Below are positions 8,291 through 16,463 of a stretch of DNA of 64,000 nt, one piece after another. Source of the stretch: Actinobacteria bacterium UBA2279. Lineage in GTDB: Bacteria > Actinomycetota > Coriobacteriia > Anaerosomatales > Anaerosomataceae. Under the pieces are notes generated by a model, which was not told where the DNA came from, ran no database searches, and worked only from the letters and a program-made list of their open reading frames with translations. The position numbers were made by a program, and so were the translations under genes. The stretch is taken from NCBI GenBank assembly GCA_002347365.1, contig DDWT01000003.1:73018-137017 (forward strand), in the 5' to 3' direction. The first letter of the stretch is position 1. Every line of letters begins with the position of its first letter.

Positions 8291-8842
8291 ATGAGGATCA
8301 CGGCCAAGAAGCTGGCACTCACGCTCGTTGTAGGCGCGATCGTCGTCGCCATGGTTGCTCCCGCGGCTGCTCTTGCCGTTCCGGGGCGCCTGTCGGCGAC
8401 AGCGAGCAGGCCGACGAGCGCCACGGTCGCCGATGCACGCGGGCAGATGCTGGAGCAGCGGGTCATGAATGCGCTGCAGAATCGTGCTCGTCGCTTCGAG
8501 AACTACGCAGCGATGCTCGAGCGTCAGCAAGAGCGTTTGATGCTCCTGTGCGAGAAGGTAGAAGCGGCCGGTGCTGACTGTGCCGAGGTCAGGGAGCAGA
8601 TCCGCCTCGCGACCCAGACGATGGAACAGGCGCGGATCCAGGAGCGACTGGCCGCCGATGAGTTCCGGGGCGTACTTGAAGCCACGGACAAGCGCGGTGC
8701 TTTCGGGCAGGCACGCGAGCAGGCTCGAGTGTCGGTACAGACGATGAAGCAGTCGCGTGACCAGCTCAAGACGGCGGCGCGCACGCTGCAGGGCCTGGTA
8801 GAAGACTTGCTCGACCAGATCACGGAGACGGAGTCTGAGTGA
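8291..8842 (+). CDS. Exported coiled-coil protein of unknown function
   Basis: About 183 aa. The ATG at 8291 is preferred over the GTG at 8282 because GAGGACGAGG sits about 8 nt upstream of it. An N-terminal signal peptide ends near AALA (residue 29). The rest (about 45-180) is helical, rich in Gln, Glu, Arg and Ala, and likely coiled coil. Two Cys residues (in LLCEKVEA and ADCAEV) are close in sequence. No family is recognised. The stop codon overlaps the next start (GTGA), so it is co-translated with the lipoprotein downstream. A periplasmic or cell-wall stress role under the adjacent two-component system is possible but unproven. Confidence 0.75.
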   Translation: MRITAKKLALTLVVGAIVVAMVAPAAALAVPGRLSATASRPTSATVADARGQMLEQRVMNALQNRARRFENYAAMLERQQERLMLLCEKVEAAGADCAEVREQIRLATQTMEQARIQERLAADEFRGVLEATDKRGAFGQAREQARVSVQTMKQSRDQLKTAARTLQGLVEDLLDQITETESE

Positions 8843-9135
8843 AGCGAGCTATCGTAGCTGTCCTGCTGATCGTGTTCCTGACGATGGGTCTGGGCGCATG
8901 CGGTAAACACGCGGATGGAACCAACGATGGAGCGGCCTCCTCGGAGACAGCCGCTCCATCCGACTCGTCCACTTCGGCTGTGGACGGCGGTGCATCGACC
9001 GGAAGCCTGGACACTACCGCCGGGTCCTTGGACGAGCAGGCTATCACCAAGGAGCTGGAAGCGATCCAGCGTGAGCTCGACAGCACGCTGCTACCGGATG
9101 ACAGCGATTTCTCAGAGATCGAGGGTGGTCTGTAG
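8839..9135 (+). CDS. Small lipoprotein
   Basis: Protein of 98 aa starting at a GTG that overlaps the previous stop by 4 nt. The signal sequence ends in lipobox LGAC (residues 18-21), so Cys21 would be lipid-modified. The mature part is Ser/Thr/Asp-rich and low in complexity, followed by a short helix (QAITKELEAIQRELD) and an acidic end. No known family. It probably works with the preceding exported coiled-coil protein. A strong terminator follows. Confidence 0.7.
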   Translation: MKRAIVAVLLIVFLTMGLGACGKHADGTNDGAASSETAAPSDSSTSAVDGGASTGSLDTTAGSLDEQAITKELEAIQRELDSTLLPDDSDFSEIEGGL

Positions 9136-9159
9136 TAGCCACATCCTCGTTGAGATGAA

Positions 9160-9189
9160 GAAGGCGGGCCCTTTCCGGGGCCCGCCTTC
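9160..9189. terminator. Bidirectional-type hairpin between convergent genes
   Basis: A perfect 12-bp stem (9160-9171 with 9178-9189) closes the loop TTTCCG. It lies between the lipoprotein gene (plus) and the HD-GYP gene (minus), and can serve both. Confidence 0.75.
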
Positions 9190-9227
9190 CTGCTTCTCTC
9201 GGCGCCGCTCGTCGAATCGCCGCTACG

Positions 9228-10706
9228 CTACAGGTACTGCCATACATCCTCGATGCCATGATCCACGGCCGGGACGCACTCTTCGATGGAGACGGCGAAC
9301 TCGCCGGTCTGAGGATCGATGAGTCGGAGGTCGACGATCTCGGGGTCCGCAAGCCATCGTCCCTTGGCGTCGATGATGGGCTTCACTCGCGGCCTCAGCA
9401 GGTCGTCTCTGTTCACTCTGAAGACGACGGCTATCGACTGGTTGCTCAGGCGTACGACAGCACCCATCGGATAGATGCCCAGCAGGGCGACGAGCGCCTT
9501 GGTGACCGACGGGTCATAGGCCTTGCTCCGACCCTGCATCAGCACTGCGAGCGCCTTGTCGGGCCTGATCTCGCGCCTGAACGGGCGGCGCGTGGTCATC
9601 GCGTCATACGCATCGCACAACGCTACGACCTTGCTGAACAGGTGCTGCTCGTGAGGTTCGCTCAGTTCGGGATAGCCCTGCAGGTCGTGACGCTGATGAT
9701 GCTCATAGGCGACGATCATCGGCATCTGATCGACCAGCTGGATCCGCTTGAGCAAGTCTGCGCCCTCGGCGGCATGGCTCTTCACGATCTGCCACTCGTC
9801 CGCAGTAAGGGGGCCCTCTTTGTTCAGGATATCCTCAGGAATCCGCACCTTGCCCAGGTCGTAGAGCAGCGCGGACAGCCCCAGCGACTTCAGCGACTCG
9901 GAATCCAGGCCGAGAGCCGCGCCCAAAGACAGCGCCAGGATGCAGACGTTGATCGAGTGGTTCAGTGTGTAGTCGTCGTGGCTCTTGATGGCGGTCAGTC
10001 CAAGAACAGCAGCCGGGTCTTTGAACAGCGTATCGAGCAGATTGCTGACCAGATGCTGGAGCGCCTCGACCTCGAAGACCTTCCCGAGCTTGACCTGGGT
10101 CTCGACATCCCGCATGAGGGTGACGCCCGAGTCGTAAGTCTCTTTGCCCCGGGCCTTGTTCTCTCGGGCATCGGCCGCTTGTGCCGCATCGAGCTCGGTA
10201 GTCTCGGAGACTGTCACTCCCCGGGCGCCGCTCCGTTCGAGGTACTCCAGAGCCGAGTCGATGTCCCGGATCTCGGTTGCGTTGAGCAGGCTCGCCAACG
10301 TCGTTGCGTCCTGTGCTCCGAAGGTCTCGGTCATCGTGAGCGCGGAGATCCCTCGCGCCAGCAGGTCCTCGATGAGCTTCCGATACGTGACGCTTTCCTC
10401 AGGGAGGACGTGGTTCTCGATGAACATGGTCCCCTTGTAGATGTTGAGCGTGACTTCTTCAAAGCCCAGTGCCATAACCGCGTTGACCGCGTTCACGAGC
10501 TCGTTCATCGACTCAACGACAAGCGGATGGGTCGACGGGTACAGCGACGCGTTGTTCTGCGCCACCGCCAGGGCGCGGGCGAGTTCACGCGCCGCTTCGA
10601 GTCGTTTTGCAGTCGAGAACGGGTCGCGGGTGGCGGGCTGAGCCATCGCGGCGATCTCCTGCGGGGACTCCAAACGATCTTCGTTGTCTTTGCTGATCTC
10701 GCTCAC
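9228..10706 (-). CDS. HD-GYP-domain protein with a substituted HD motif
   Basis: Protein of 492 aa, GTG start. Residues about 30-160 form an N-terminal domain also seen in the upstream neighbour (shared LYP and PL motif, F-I-E-N/G turn). Residues about 235-420 are an HD-GYP domain. The HD pair is Tyr282-Asp283 in LLYDLGK instead of His-Asp; other ligands (His311, His336-His337, Asp365) and GYP (344-346) remain, although the signature reads HHQRHDLQGYP, with Gln and Leu at usually Glu and Gly positions. Intact HD-GYP proteins hydrolyse cyclic di-GMP. Loss of one metal ligand suggests altered metal centre, weaker activity or a binding-only role. It lies 13 nt after the HEAT-repeat gene, in one operon. 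Confidence 0.85.
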   Translation of the reverse strand: MSEISKDNEDRLESPQEIAAMAQPATRDPFSTAKRLEAARELARALAVAQNNASLYPSTHPLVVESMNELVNAVNAVMALGFEEVTLNIYKGTMFIENHVLPEESVTYRKLIEDLLARGISALTMTETFGAQDATTLASLLNATEIRDIDSALEYLERSGARGVTVSETTELDAAQAADARENKARGKETYDSGVTLMRDVETQVKLGKVFEVEALQHLVSNLLDTLFKDPAAVLGLTAIKSHDDYTLNHSINVCILALSLGAALGLDSESLKSLGLSALLYDLGKVRIPEDILNKEGPLTADEWQIVKSHAAEGADLLKRIQLVDQMPMIVAYEHHQRHDLQGYPELSEPHEQHLFSKVVALCDAYDAMTTRRPFRREIRPDKALAVLMQGRSKAYDPSVTKALVALLGIYPMGAVVRLSNQSIAVVFRVNRDDLLRPRVKPIIDAKGRWLADPEIVDLRLIDPQTGEFAVSIEECVPAVDHGIEDVWQYL

Positions 10707-10719
10707 GGACCATCACCTC

Positions 10720-12627
10720 TCAGGTGCCACTGTTTTCCCGTTGGATACTCGCGAGAACACGGCGAGCAAGGTAGCGCAGTTCGCGGTTCTGCTTGCCTAT
10801 GACAAGACGTCGCTTGGTAATTCGATTCAGTATCGGAACGGCTTCTGCCGGTCGCAGAATCTCCAGACTCTTTAAGACTTCTTTCTTCAGCTCGTGATTC
10901 CTGTCGAAGAATCTCATGTCCTCGAGGGTTTTCAGAAGCGTGGGGACGGCGTCTCTGATGCCCAGGCGCCCTATTTCACTGGCTGCAAGCCGTCTGGTCT
11001 CGGGATCCCAGTGAGACAGCGCCTTCTGTAGCAGCTGGGTGCTCTCGATGCCGGGCAGCTCTGCGATCGCGGTGATGGCGGCTGAACGCACCTCGACATC
11101 GAGATGCTCAAGAGCCTGCGCGATCGTGGGAAGAACTCGCTTGTCACGCAGGGAGAGCAGCACGCGCACCACAGCCGCTGCTGCCCGGGGATCACCGGTG
11201 CGCACGATACGGCTCGCGACGGGACCGATGCTCTCCGTCAGGCGTGCCACAGTCGGCTGCAGCGCCACACGCCCCGCCTCAGTTGCTCCGATGTACGTCG
11301 CCATCAGCGCTTCGGCTCCTGCGGGACCAGCGGTCAGAAGGATCGCGACTGCACCTTCCTCTTCGGGATTGTCGGCGAGCCCCCGGCATACCTCTCCCAA
11401 GAGTTCGGGGTCGGAAAATGTGGAGCGTATCTGGGCGATCACGGGCGAGAGTTCGCTGTTCGAAGCGAGTTCGCGCAGTAGTGACACTGCTGCTCCGACC
11501 TCTCGGAATGCAGATGCGCGAATCGCAGGCGGAATGGCTTCTCCCAACGCCTCCAGCGAGGACTTATACGGCCGCAAGTGCGCTATATCAACCGTTGTGG
11601 CAAGAGCCCGGCCTGCCGGAGGAGTGCTCTTGGCCACCGCGACAAGTTGTTCGATGCGCTCGGAGTCCTGTTCCTGGGCATCGGTCATGTCCTGCGCCAT
11701 CTCCTCGATCCGGGGATCGGAGGGCACGCCGCGCTGCTCTGCGGTCTGTGCGGGCGGCGTAAGGAGTGCCTGCAGTTCTCTGGCGACCTCGGGGGGGATA
11801 TCGATCATATCGGCAAGCGCACTTGGCTCCTGCCCGAAGCGCGACGCGACGATCTTAAGCAGCCTCGCCAGAGCAGCCGGCGTCATCTTGGCGATGACGC
11901 GAAGCATCCCGTCCATTCGCTTCCCGGATGAGTCGGCCTGCATCGCGGCGGTGACGATGTTGGTGCGCGTACTCTCGTCGAGTCGAAGCAAAGCCTCGGC
12001 AACCCGCCTGGTGGCGAGGTCGCGTGCTGCGGTCTCCAGCCGGTCGATGGCTGCGGCCATGTCGTCGCTTCCGGAGCCCTCCTGCATGGTGGTGAGCCAC
12101 TCGTGAGCAAGGCCCGGGAGCTCCTCGGCGATCTCTTCGATGGGCGCTACCGTGAGGTCGATGCCCATGATTCCGGCTTCGGTAGAAGTGCGCAGGCTGA
12201 CTTCGACCACCGCAAGGTTGCTTACCTCGGCGTGTAGAAGTGCATCGCGCATACCGCCTGCACCGCGCACCGCTCGTGCTTCCAGGCCGAGGATCTGCAG
12301 GAACACCTTCACCTCACGCTCGGTTATCCCCGGTGCGACGATCAGCTGACCCACCTGTAAGGCGTGCAGTGACTCCGCCAGAGCTGCGACTTGGGGGTAG
12401 GCCTGCCCAACAGGAGTGCCTTCGATGACGAACCCTTTGCGATCGACCACGAACTGCAACGGGGCCTGCGCCGACAATGCTGCGCTCGTCTCGGTGAAAC
12501 GGCGGATCGCCGCTTCGCGGAGGGGACTCGACTCCGGGTAGAGCCGAACGGCGTTGGCCGCGCCGGCGAGTAGCCGCAGCGCTTCCTCGGCACGTGTCTG
12601 CGTCCCGTGGCCGGGCCGACTCTCCAC
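10720..12627 (-). CDS. HEAT-repeat protein sharing its N-domain with the HD-GYP neighbour
   Basis: About 635 aa from a GTG at 12627 preceded by GAGAGGGGGA. Although the frame stays open to 13818, the longer form would cover two real plus-strand genes. Residues 1-130 carry a domain with LYPESSPL and FVIEGTPV that resembles LYPSTHPL and MFIENHVL in the HD-GYP protein. The middle is helical. The C-terminal half has HEAT/armadillo-like helical pairs (for example DKRVLPTIAQALEHLDVEVR, then SHWDPETRRLAASEIGRLG and ELKKEVLKSLEILRP). HEAT arrays are protein-binding scaffolds. It is likely a partner or scaffold for the HD-GYP protein. Cytoplasmic, with no signal peptide. Confidence 0.8.
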   Translation of the reverse strand: MESRPGHGTQTRAEEALRLLAGAANAVRLYPESSPLREAAIRRFTETSAALSAQAPLQFVVDRKGFVIEGTPVGQAYPQVAALAESLHALQVGQLIVAPGITEREVKVFLQILGLEARAVRGAGGMRDALLHAEVSNLAVVEVSLRTSTEAGIMGIDLTVAPIEEIAEELPGLAHEWLTTMQEGSGSDDMAAAIDRLETAARDLATRRVAEALLRLDESTRTNIVTAAMQADSSGKRMDGMLRVIAKMTPAALARLLKIVASRFGQEPSALADMIDIPPEVARELQALLTPPAQTAEQRGVPSDPRIEEMAQDMTDAQEQDSERIEQLVAVAKSTPPAGRALATTVDIAHLRPYKSSLEALGEAIPPAIRASAFREVGAAVSLLRELASNSELSPVIAQIRSTFSDPELLGEVCRGLADNPEEEGAVAILLTAGPAGAEALMATYIGATEAGRVALQPTVARLTESIGPVASRIVRTGDPRAAAAVVRVLLSLRDKRVLPTIAQALEHLDVEVRSAAITAIAELPGIESTQLLQKALSHWDPETRRLAASEIGRLGIRDAVPTLLKTLEDMRFFDRNHELKKEVLKSLEILRPAEAVPILNRITKRRLVIGKQNRELRYLARRVLASIQRENSGT

Positions 12628-12783
12628 CGTTCCCCCTCTCGTGTTCCAACCGCAGCGGTCTGAGGAAGATATCGGCATAGGACGGACTGCACTCAACGCG
12701 AGACTCAACCTCAACCCGTGTCCGAGCCGATACTTACATGGTACCTCTAACCTGACAGTATGAACGCGTGACCCGGGAGGCAC

Positions 12784-13278
12784 ATGCCGCTGCACACAGA
12801 CGCATACTATCGTTCGCTCGCCGAGGACGTGGTCCGGCGAGTCGGCATAGAGGAGCCGCCGGTGCCGATCGATGACATCGCGGTATTCCTTGGTGTGCCT
12901 GTGATGTCCCTTGAGCTGCCACTCTGGTTCACCGCTGCGCTCATCTACGAGGATGGCATGCCGAGCGTGCTGCTCAACTCGACCAAGGAGCCCGTCACTC
13001 AGCGTGCCGGACTCGGTCATGTGCTCGGCCACCTCCTCATACTTCTGGCAGATGTCGCCGAGGTCTATCCCAAGGGCAGCACTTACAACCACCACGAGGC
13101 CGACATCATCGCCGAGGAGCTGGAAATACCCGAGTTCATGGTCAGGGACCAGGCGCAGAAGTGGTTCAACGACTACCGGTACCTCGCCCGTTTGTTCGGC
13201 GTGACCGAGAAGCGCATGCTCGATAGGATGCAGCAAATGGGCATCATCAAGAATCGGGGCATCATCTGGGACTACTGA
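12784..13278 (+). CDS. ImmA/IrrE-like (DUF955) protein with a broken HExxH
   Basis: Protein of 164 aa resembling the ImmA/IrrE metallopeptidase family, which usually cleaves repressors. The zinc motif reads His79-Val-Leu-Gly-His83, so both His ligands remain but the catalytic Glu is Val. The third-ligand helix is present (HHEADIIAEEL, Glu104). It therefore looks like a zinc-binding pseudo-peptidase or one with an unusual mechanism. No XRE-type repressor gene is next to it. A GGGAGG site lies 6 nt before the ATG. It is divergent from the HEAT/HD-GYP operon, and the 156-nt gap should hold both promoters. Confidence 0.7.
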   Translation: MPLHTDAYYRSLAEDVVRRVGIEEPPVPIDDIAVFLGVPVMSLELPLWFTAALIYEDGMPSVLLNSTKEPVTQRAGLGHVLGHLLILLADVAEVYPKGSTYNHHEADIIAEELEIPEFMVRDQAQKWFNDYRYLARLFGVTEKRMLDRMQQMGIIKNRGIIWDY

Positions 13279-13327
13279 TATCATCGGTGGTGCCCGCGCT
13301 CTTTCGATCAACGACTGGGGAGGTGTC

Positions 13328-14302
13328 ATGCGCACGACGTACGCCATAGGCGTCGACGTCGGCGGCACCCGGATCGCTGCCGGCCTCGTTGAACGCAAAG
13401 GACGCATGCTCAAAGAGGCACGCACGCTGACGCCCAAGACGGGGCCGTTTGGCGTGGTAGACGCCATCGTCGATCTCATCGGTGAGGTGATGGGCGGCAC
13501 CCATCCTGCGGAGCTCGCGGGAATCGGCATCGGCCTGCCGGCGCAGATCGACTTCCTCAAGCAGTCGGTCGAGTTCTGCACGAACCTGCCGCTAGCAGGC
13601 ATCGACGTACGATCGCTGGTCATGTCTCGTCTTCGCCACGATGTGACCATAGACAATGACGGCAACTGCGCCGGCATCGGCGAGAGTCGCTTCGGAGCTG
13701 CCAAGGGCGTGCGCGATTTCGTGATGATCACGCTTGGAACCGGCGTCGGTGGTCTGCTCTTTCTGGACGGAGAGCCGTATCGCGGCTCGCGCGGTCTGGG
13801 CGGAGAGATCGGGCACATGGTGGTGTCTCTCGACGGGCCGCCTTGCCCCTGTGGGGGCCACGGTCACATCGAGTCGTATGTCGGTCGGCCGCCGATCGCG
13901 GCCCGCGGGCGGGAAGCTGCCCGTGAATACAAGGGTCAGGCGATCAGGGACGCTGCTGGCGGAGACCCCGAAGCCGTGAGTGCCGAGGATGTCATCAACG
14001 CTGCCCTTGCCGGGGACGAGATCGCGCGGGGCATACTGCTTGAAGCCGGCGATGTTCTTGGAGAAGCGCTGGTGGGCATCGTGAATCTGCTCAATCCGAA
14101 ACTCATCGTCGTCGGCGGTGGCATCGGCGAATCATGCGGGTTCCTGGTCGAACGAGCAGCGCAGGTCATCTCGGCCCAGGCCCTTGCCGGGCGCAAGGAC
14201 GTCGGCGTCGTCCAGGCCGAACTCGGGAATGACGCAGGCGTTCTTGGCGCGGCGGCACTCGCTTTCGACGAACATGATGCCCGGGAGGGACTGCATCGAT
14301 GA
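13328..14302 (+). CDS. ROK-family sugar kinase (glucokinase-like)
   Basis: Protein of 324 aa. The ATP phosphate motif is DVGGTRIAAG (8-17). The ROK signature region reads RGLGGEIGHM, followed by the zinc cysteines in PCPCGGHGHIE. The GTGVGG and NDGNC motifs around the catalytic Asp are present. Such proteins phosphorylate glucose or related sugars, and the length fits a glucokinase rather than a repressor because no HTH is present. The GGGGAGG site is 6 nt before the ATG. The stop overlaps the next start by 4 nt, coupling it to a DUF362 ferredoxin-like protein, which is not an obvious metabolic partner. Confidence 0.88.
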   Translation: MRTTYAIGVDVGGTRIAAGLVERKGRMLKEARTLTPKTGPFGVVDAIVDLIGEVMGGTHPAELAGIGIGLPAQIDFLKQSVEFCTNLPLAGIDVRSLVMSRLRHDVTIDNDGNCAGIGESRFGAAKGVRDFVMITLGTGVGGLLFLDGEPYRGSRGLGGEIGHMVVSLDGPPCPCGGHGHIESYVGRPPIAARGREAAREYKGQAIRDAAGGDPEAVSAEDVINAALAGDEIARGILLEAGDVLGEALVGIVNLLNPKLIVVGGGIGESCGFLVERAAQVISAQALAGRKDVGVVQAELGNDAGVLGAAALAFDEHDAREGLHR

Positions 14303-15417
14303 ACGCTACTCGCACCCCTATCGTCTACTTCGCGCCGATGCGTTCGAAGATGAAGCGCAGCCTTGTGAAGCGTGCAGGCGACCTGTTGGATCGGGCGGGA
14401 CTCCGGGAGGCCGTCTTCGACCAGGATCTCGTTGCGATAAAGCTGCACTTTGGTGAGCAGGGCAATACGGGCTTCGTGCAGCCCATCTTCTTGCGCGAAG
14501 TGGTCGGTCGCGTAAAAGCTGCCGGCGGGAAGCCCTTCCTCACGGATTCGAACACGCTCTATCGTGGCCAGCGCTTCAATGCCGTTGACCATCTTGAGTG
14601 CGCTTTGCATAACGGTTTCTCGTACGCGACCGTGGAGGCCCCGCTCGTCATCGCAGACGGCCTCGACGGGCGTGAGGCGGTGGACGTTCCGGTGTCCGGC
14701 AAGCACTTCGACAGCGTCAGGATCGGCGCTGCTGCCGTCCATGCAGATGCCATGGTCGTCGTCACTCACGTAAAGGGCCATGAGGCGGCGGGTTTCGGCG
14801 GCGCGCTCAAGAATGTCGGTATGGGTCTGGGATGCCGCTCGGCCAAGCAGCGCATGCACGCGGACTTCCGTCCCGAGGTCACCGCCGAGACGTGCACCGC
14901 CTGCAAGCGGTGTGTCCAATGGTGCCCTGTCGGTGCGATAACCATCGGGCCCGATCGCGTCGCGGTCGTCGACTACGACGTGTGCTACGGGTGCGGCGAG
15001 TGTGTTGCGGCCTGTCCCTACGGGGCCATCGCGACCCAATGGAAGACTGACGCAGGCATGTTGCAGGAGAAGATCGCCGAGCATGCCGCAGGCGCCCTCT
15101 CGGGCAAGAGCGGCAAAGTGCTGTTCCTGTCGTTTCTGACCGGGATCTCACCGGACTGCGACTGCTGGAACTTCTCAGACGCTCCGATCGTCGCCGACAT
15201 CGGCGTTCTAGCTTCGACCGATATCGTCGCCATCGACCAGGCTGCGTACGATCTGGTGAACGCAGCTGCGGGTCTTCCGGGTTCTCGTGGTGAGGGCTTG
15301 TCGGGTGGGGTCGACAAGTTCACCACGGTCAGCGGCGTGGATGGCACGCATGCGATGGTGCATGCGGAGGTACTCGGACTCGGCTCAAGAACGTACGATC
15401 TTAGGACCATCGAGTAG
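14299..15417 (+). CDS. DUF362 protein with two [4Fe-4S] clusters
   Basis: Protein of 372 aa. Residues 1-190 form the DUF362 domain (VAIKLHFGEQGNTGF, FLTDSNTLYRG, THVKGHEAAGFGGALKN). Residues about 194-250 contain a bacterial-type ferredoxin pair, CTACKRCVQWCP and CYGCGECVAACP, giving two [4Fe-4S] clusters. The C-terminal part has DCDCWNFSDAP and resembles other DUF362 proteins. Reaction unknown; an electron-transfer or metal/cofactor role in the cytoplasm is likely, in line with an anaerobic lifestyle. ATGA overlap with the ROK gene. Confidence 0.85.
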   Translation: MNATRTPIVYFAPMRSKMKRSLVKRAGDLLDRAGLREAVFDQDLVAIKLHFGEQGNTGFVQPIFLREVVGRVKAAGGKPFLTDSNTLYRGQRFNAVDHLECALHNGFSYATVEAPLVIADGLDGREAVDVPVSGKHFDSVRIGAAAVHADAMVVVTHVKGHEAAGFGGALKNVGMGLGCRSAKQRMHADFRPEVTAETCTACKRCVQWCPVGAITIGPDRVAVVDYDVCYGCGECVAACPYGAIATQWKTDAGMLQEKIAEHAAGALSGKSGKVLFLSFLTGISPDCDCWNFSDAPIVADIGVLASTDIVAIDQAAYDLVNAAAGLPGSRGEGLSGGVDKFTTVSGVDGTHAMVHAEVLGLGSRTYDLRTIE

Positions 15418-15440
15418 GAACGGTCGACAGAGGAGACAGC

Positions 15441-16460
15441 GTGGACTACTTCGGGATTCTCAAGCGTGCCTGGGACGTCACCTGGCGGAACAAGGCCCTC
15501 TGGATTCTCGGCTTTTTTGCCGTAGCCTCATCCAGCGGCGGAGGGACATCCGGCACATCGAATTCGGCCAGTTGGCGGCAGTCGGGCAGCACCGCCAACC
15601 TGGAGCCCCTCGGTGCCTGGGTGGACCAGAACCTTGCGCTCATTGTCGCGGGCGTTGCTCTGCTTGTCGTCTTCGCAGTCGTGATGTTCCTTCTTGGCAT
15701 CGCGGCCCGGGGTGGTCTCGTACACCTGGTGAATGAGGCGGAGGAAGGTCGTCCCGTGAAGGCGAGAGACGGCTGGGCTGTCGGCTTCCGCTACTGGGGT
15801 CGCACGTTCATGATCGGCCTCGTGCTGGCACTTCCCATCATCGCCGTCATTGCCGTCATGGTCCTGATGCTGTTCGGCGCGGGGCTGGGACTCGCAGCCG
15901 GGGTCGACTCCGCGTCCTCTCTTGCCGGGCTCGGGTTCGGCGGCGCCCTGTGCTGCATGTTGCCGGTGTTCATCATCGTGATCGTCGGTCTCGGTTTCCT
16001 TGTCGGCGTCATCAGCGAACTTGCGGTGCGCTACGGCGTACTGCAGGATGTGACGTTCGGTCAGGCGATCAAACGTGGATGGGAAGACCTGAGGGCCAAG
16101 CGCGGTGCGGCCGTCATGTGGCTTGTCATGTTGCTCCCACAGTTCGCTTACGGAGCCGTTCTTGCGGTCGTCAGCCTGATCGTTCTGATTCCGGTGTTCC
16201 TGCTCATTGCCGCAGGCGGAGTCATCGTCGGGGTGTTGTTGCTCCTGCTGTTCGTGATCCTGCTGCTGCTCCCGGGTGCGGTCTACAACACCTTCTACTC
16301 GGCAAGCTGGACGATCTTCTTCCGCCGGATGACCGGTGCCGAGACGGTCGTTGCGACACCTGCGGCGGGGGTCGGTCATGGCTACATGCCTTCTCCTCCG
16401 TCATCGGAGTCCGAAACACCGCCGGCACCACCGATCGACGAAGAGGTTCCGGAGGCCTGA
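15441..16460 (+). CDS. Polytopic membrane protein of unknown function
   Basis: Protein of 339 aa from a GTG with AGAGGAG 6 nt upstream. It opens with an amphipathic stretch (DYFGILKRAWDVTWRNKALW) and has about six hydrophobic segments, including Gly/Val-rich ones between 65 and 290. The C-terminal tail (about 300-339) is Pro/Ser/Glu-rich and probably cytoplasmic. The start resembles bacterial DUF7544/glycerophosphodiesterase-type membrane domains, but I cannot assign it firmly. It lies 3 nt before a second membrane-protein gene and likely acts with it. Confidence 0.7.
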   Translation: MDYFGILKRAWDVTWRNKALWILGFFAVASSSGGGTSGTSNSASWRQSGSTANLEPLGAWVDQNLALIVAGVALLVVFAVVMFLLGIAARGGLVHLVNEAEEGRPVKARDGWAVGFRYWGRTFMIGLVLALPIIAVIAVMVLMLFGAGLGLAAGVDSASSLAGLGFGGALCCMLPVFIIVIVGLGFLVGVISELAVRYGVLQDVTFGQAIKRGWEDLRAKRGAAVMWLVMLLPQFAYGAVLAVVSLIVLIPVFLLIAAGGVIVGVLLLLLFVILLLLPGAVYNTFYSASWTIFFRRMTGAETVVATPAAGVGHGYMPSPPSSESETPPAPPIDEEVPEA

Positions 16461-16463
16461 CGC

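Noticed and set aside
9258..10802. A 514-codon plus-strand frame opposite the HD-GYP gene
   Set aside because: Antisense shadow of a high-G+C gene; its translation matches no family while the minus strand encodes a clear HD-GYP protein.
12628..13818. The minus-strand frame of the HEAT-repeat gene stays open for about 400 more codons
   Set aside because: It would run antisense through two well-supported plus-strand genes, lacks a ribosome site, and its composition is unlike protein. The GTG at 12627 has a good site.
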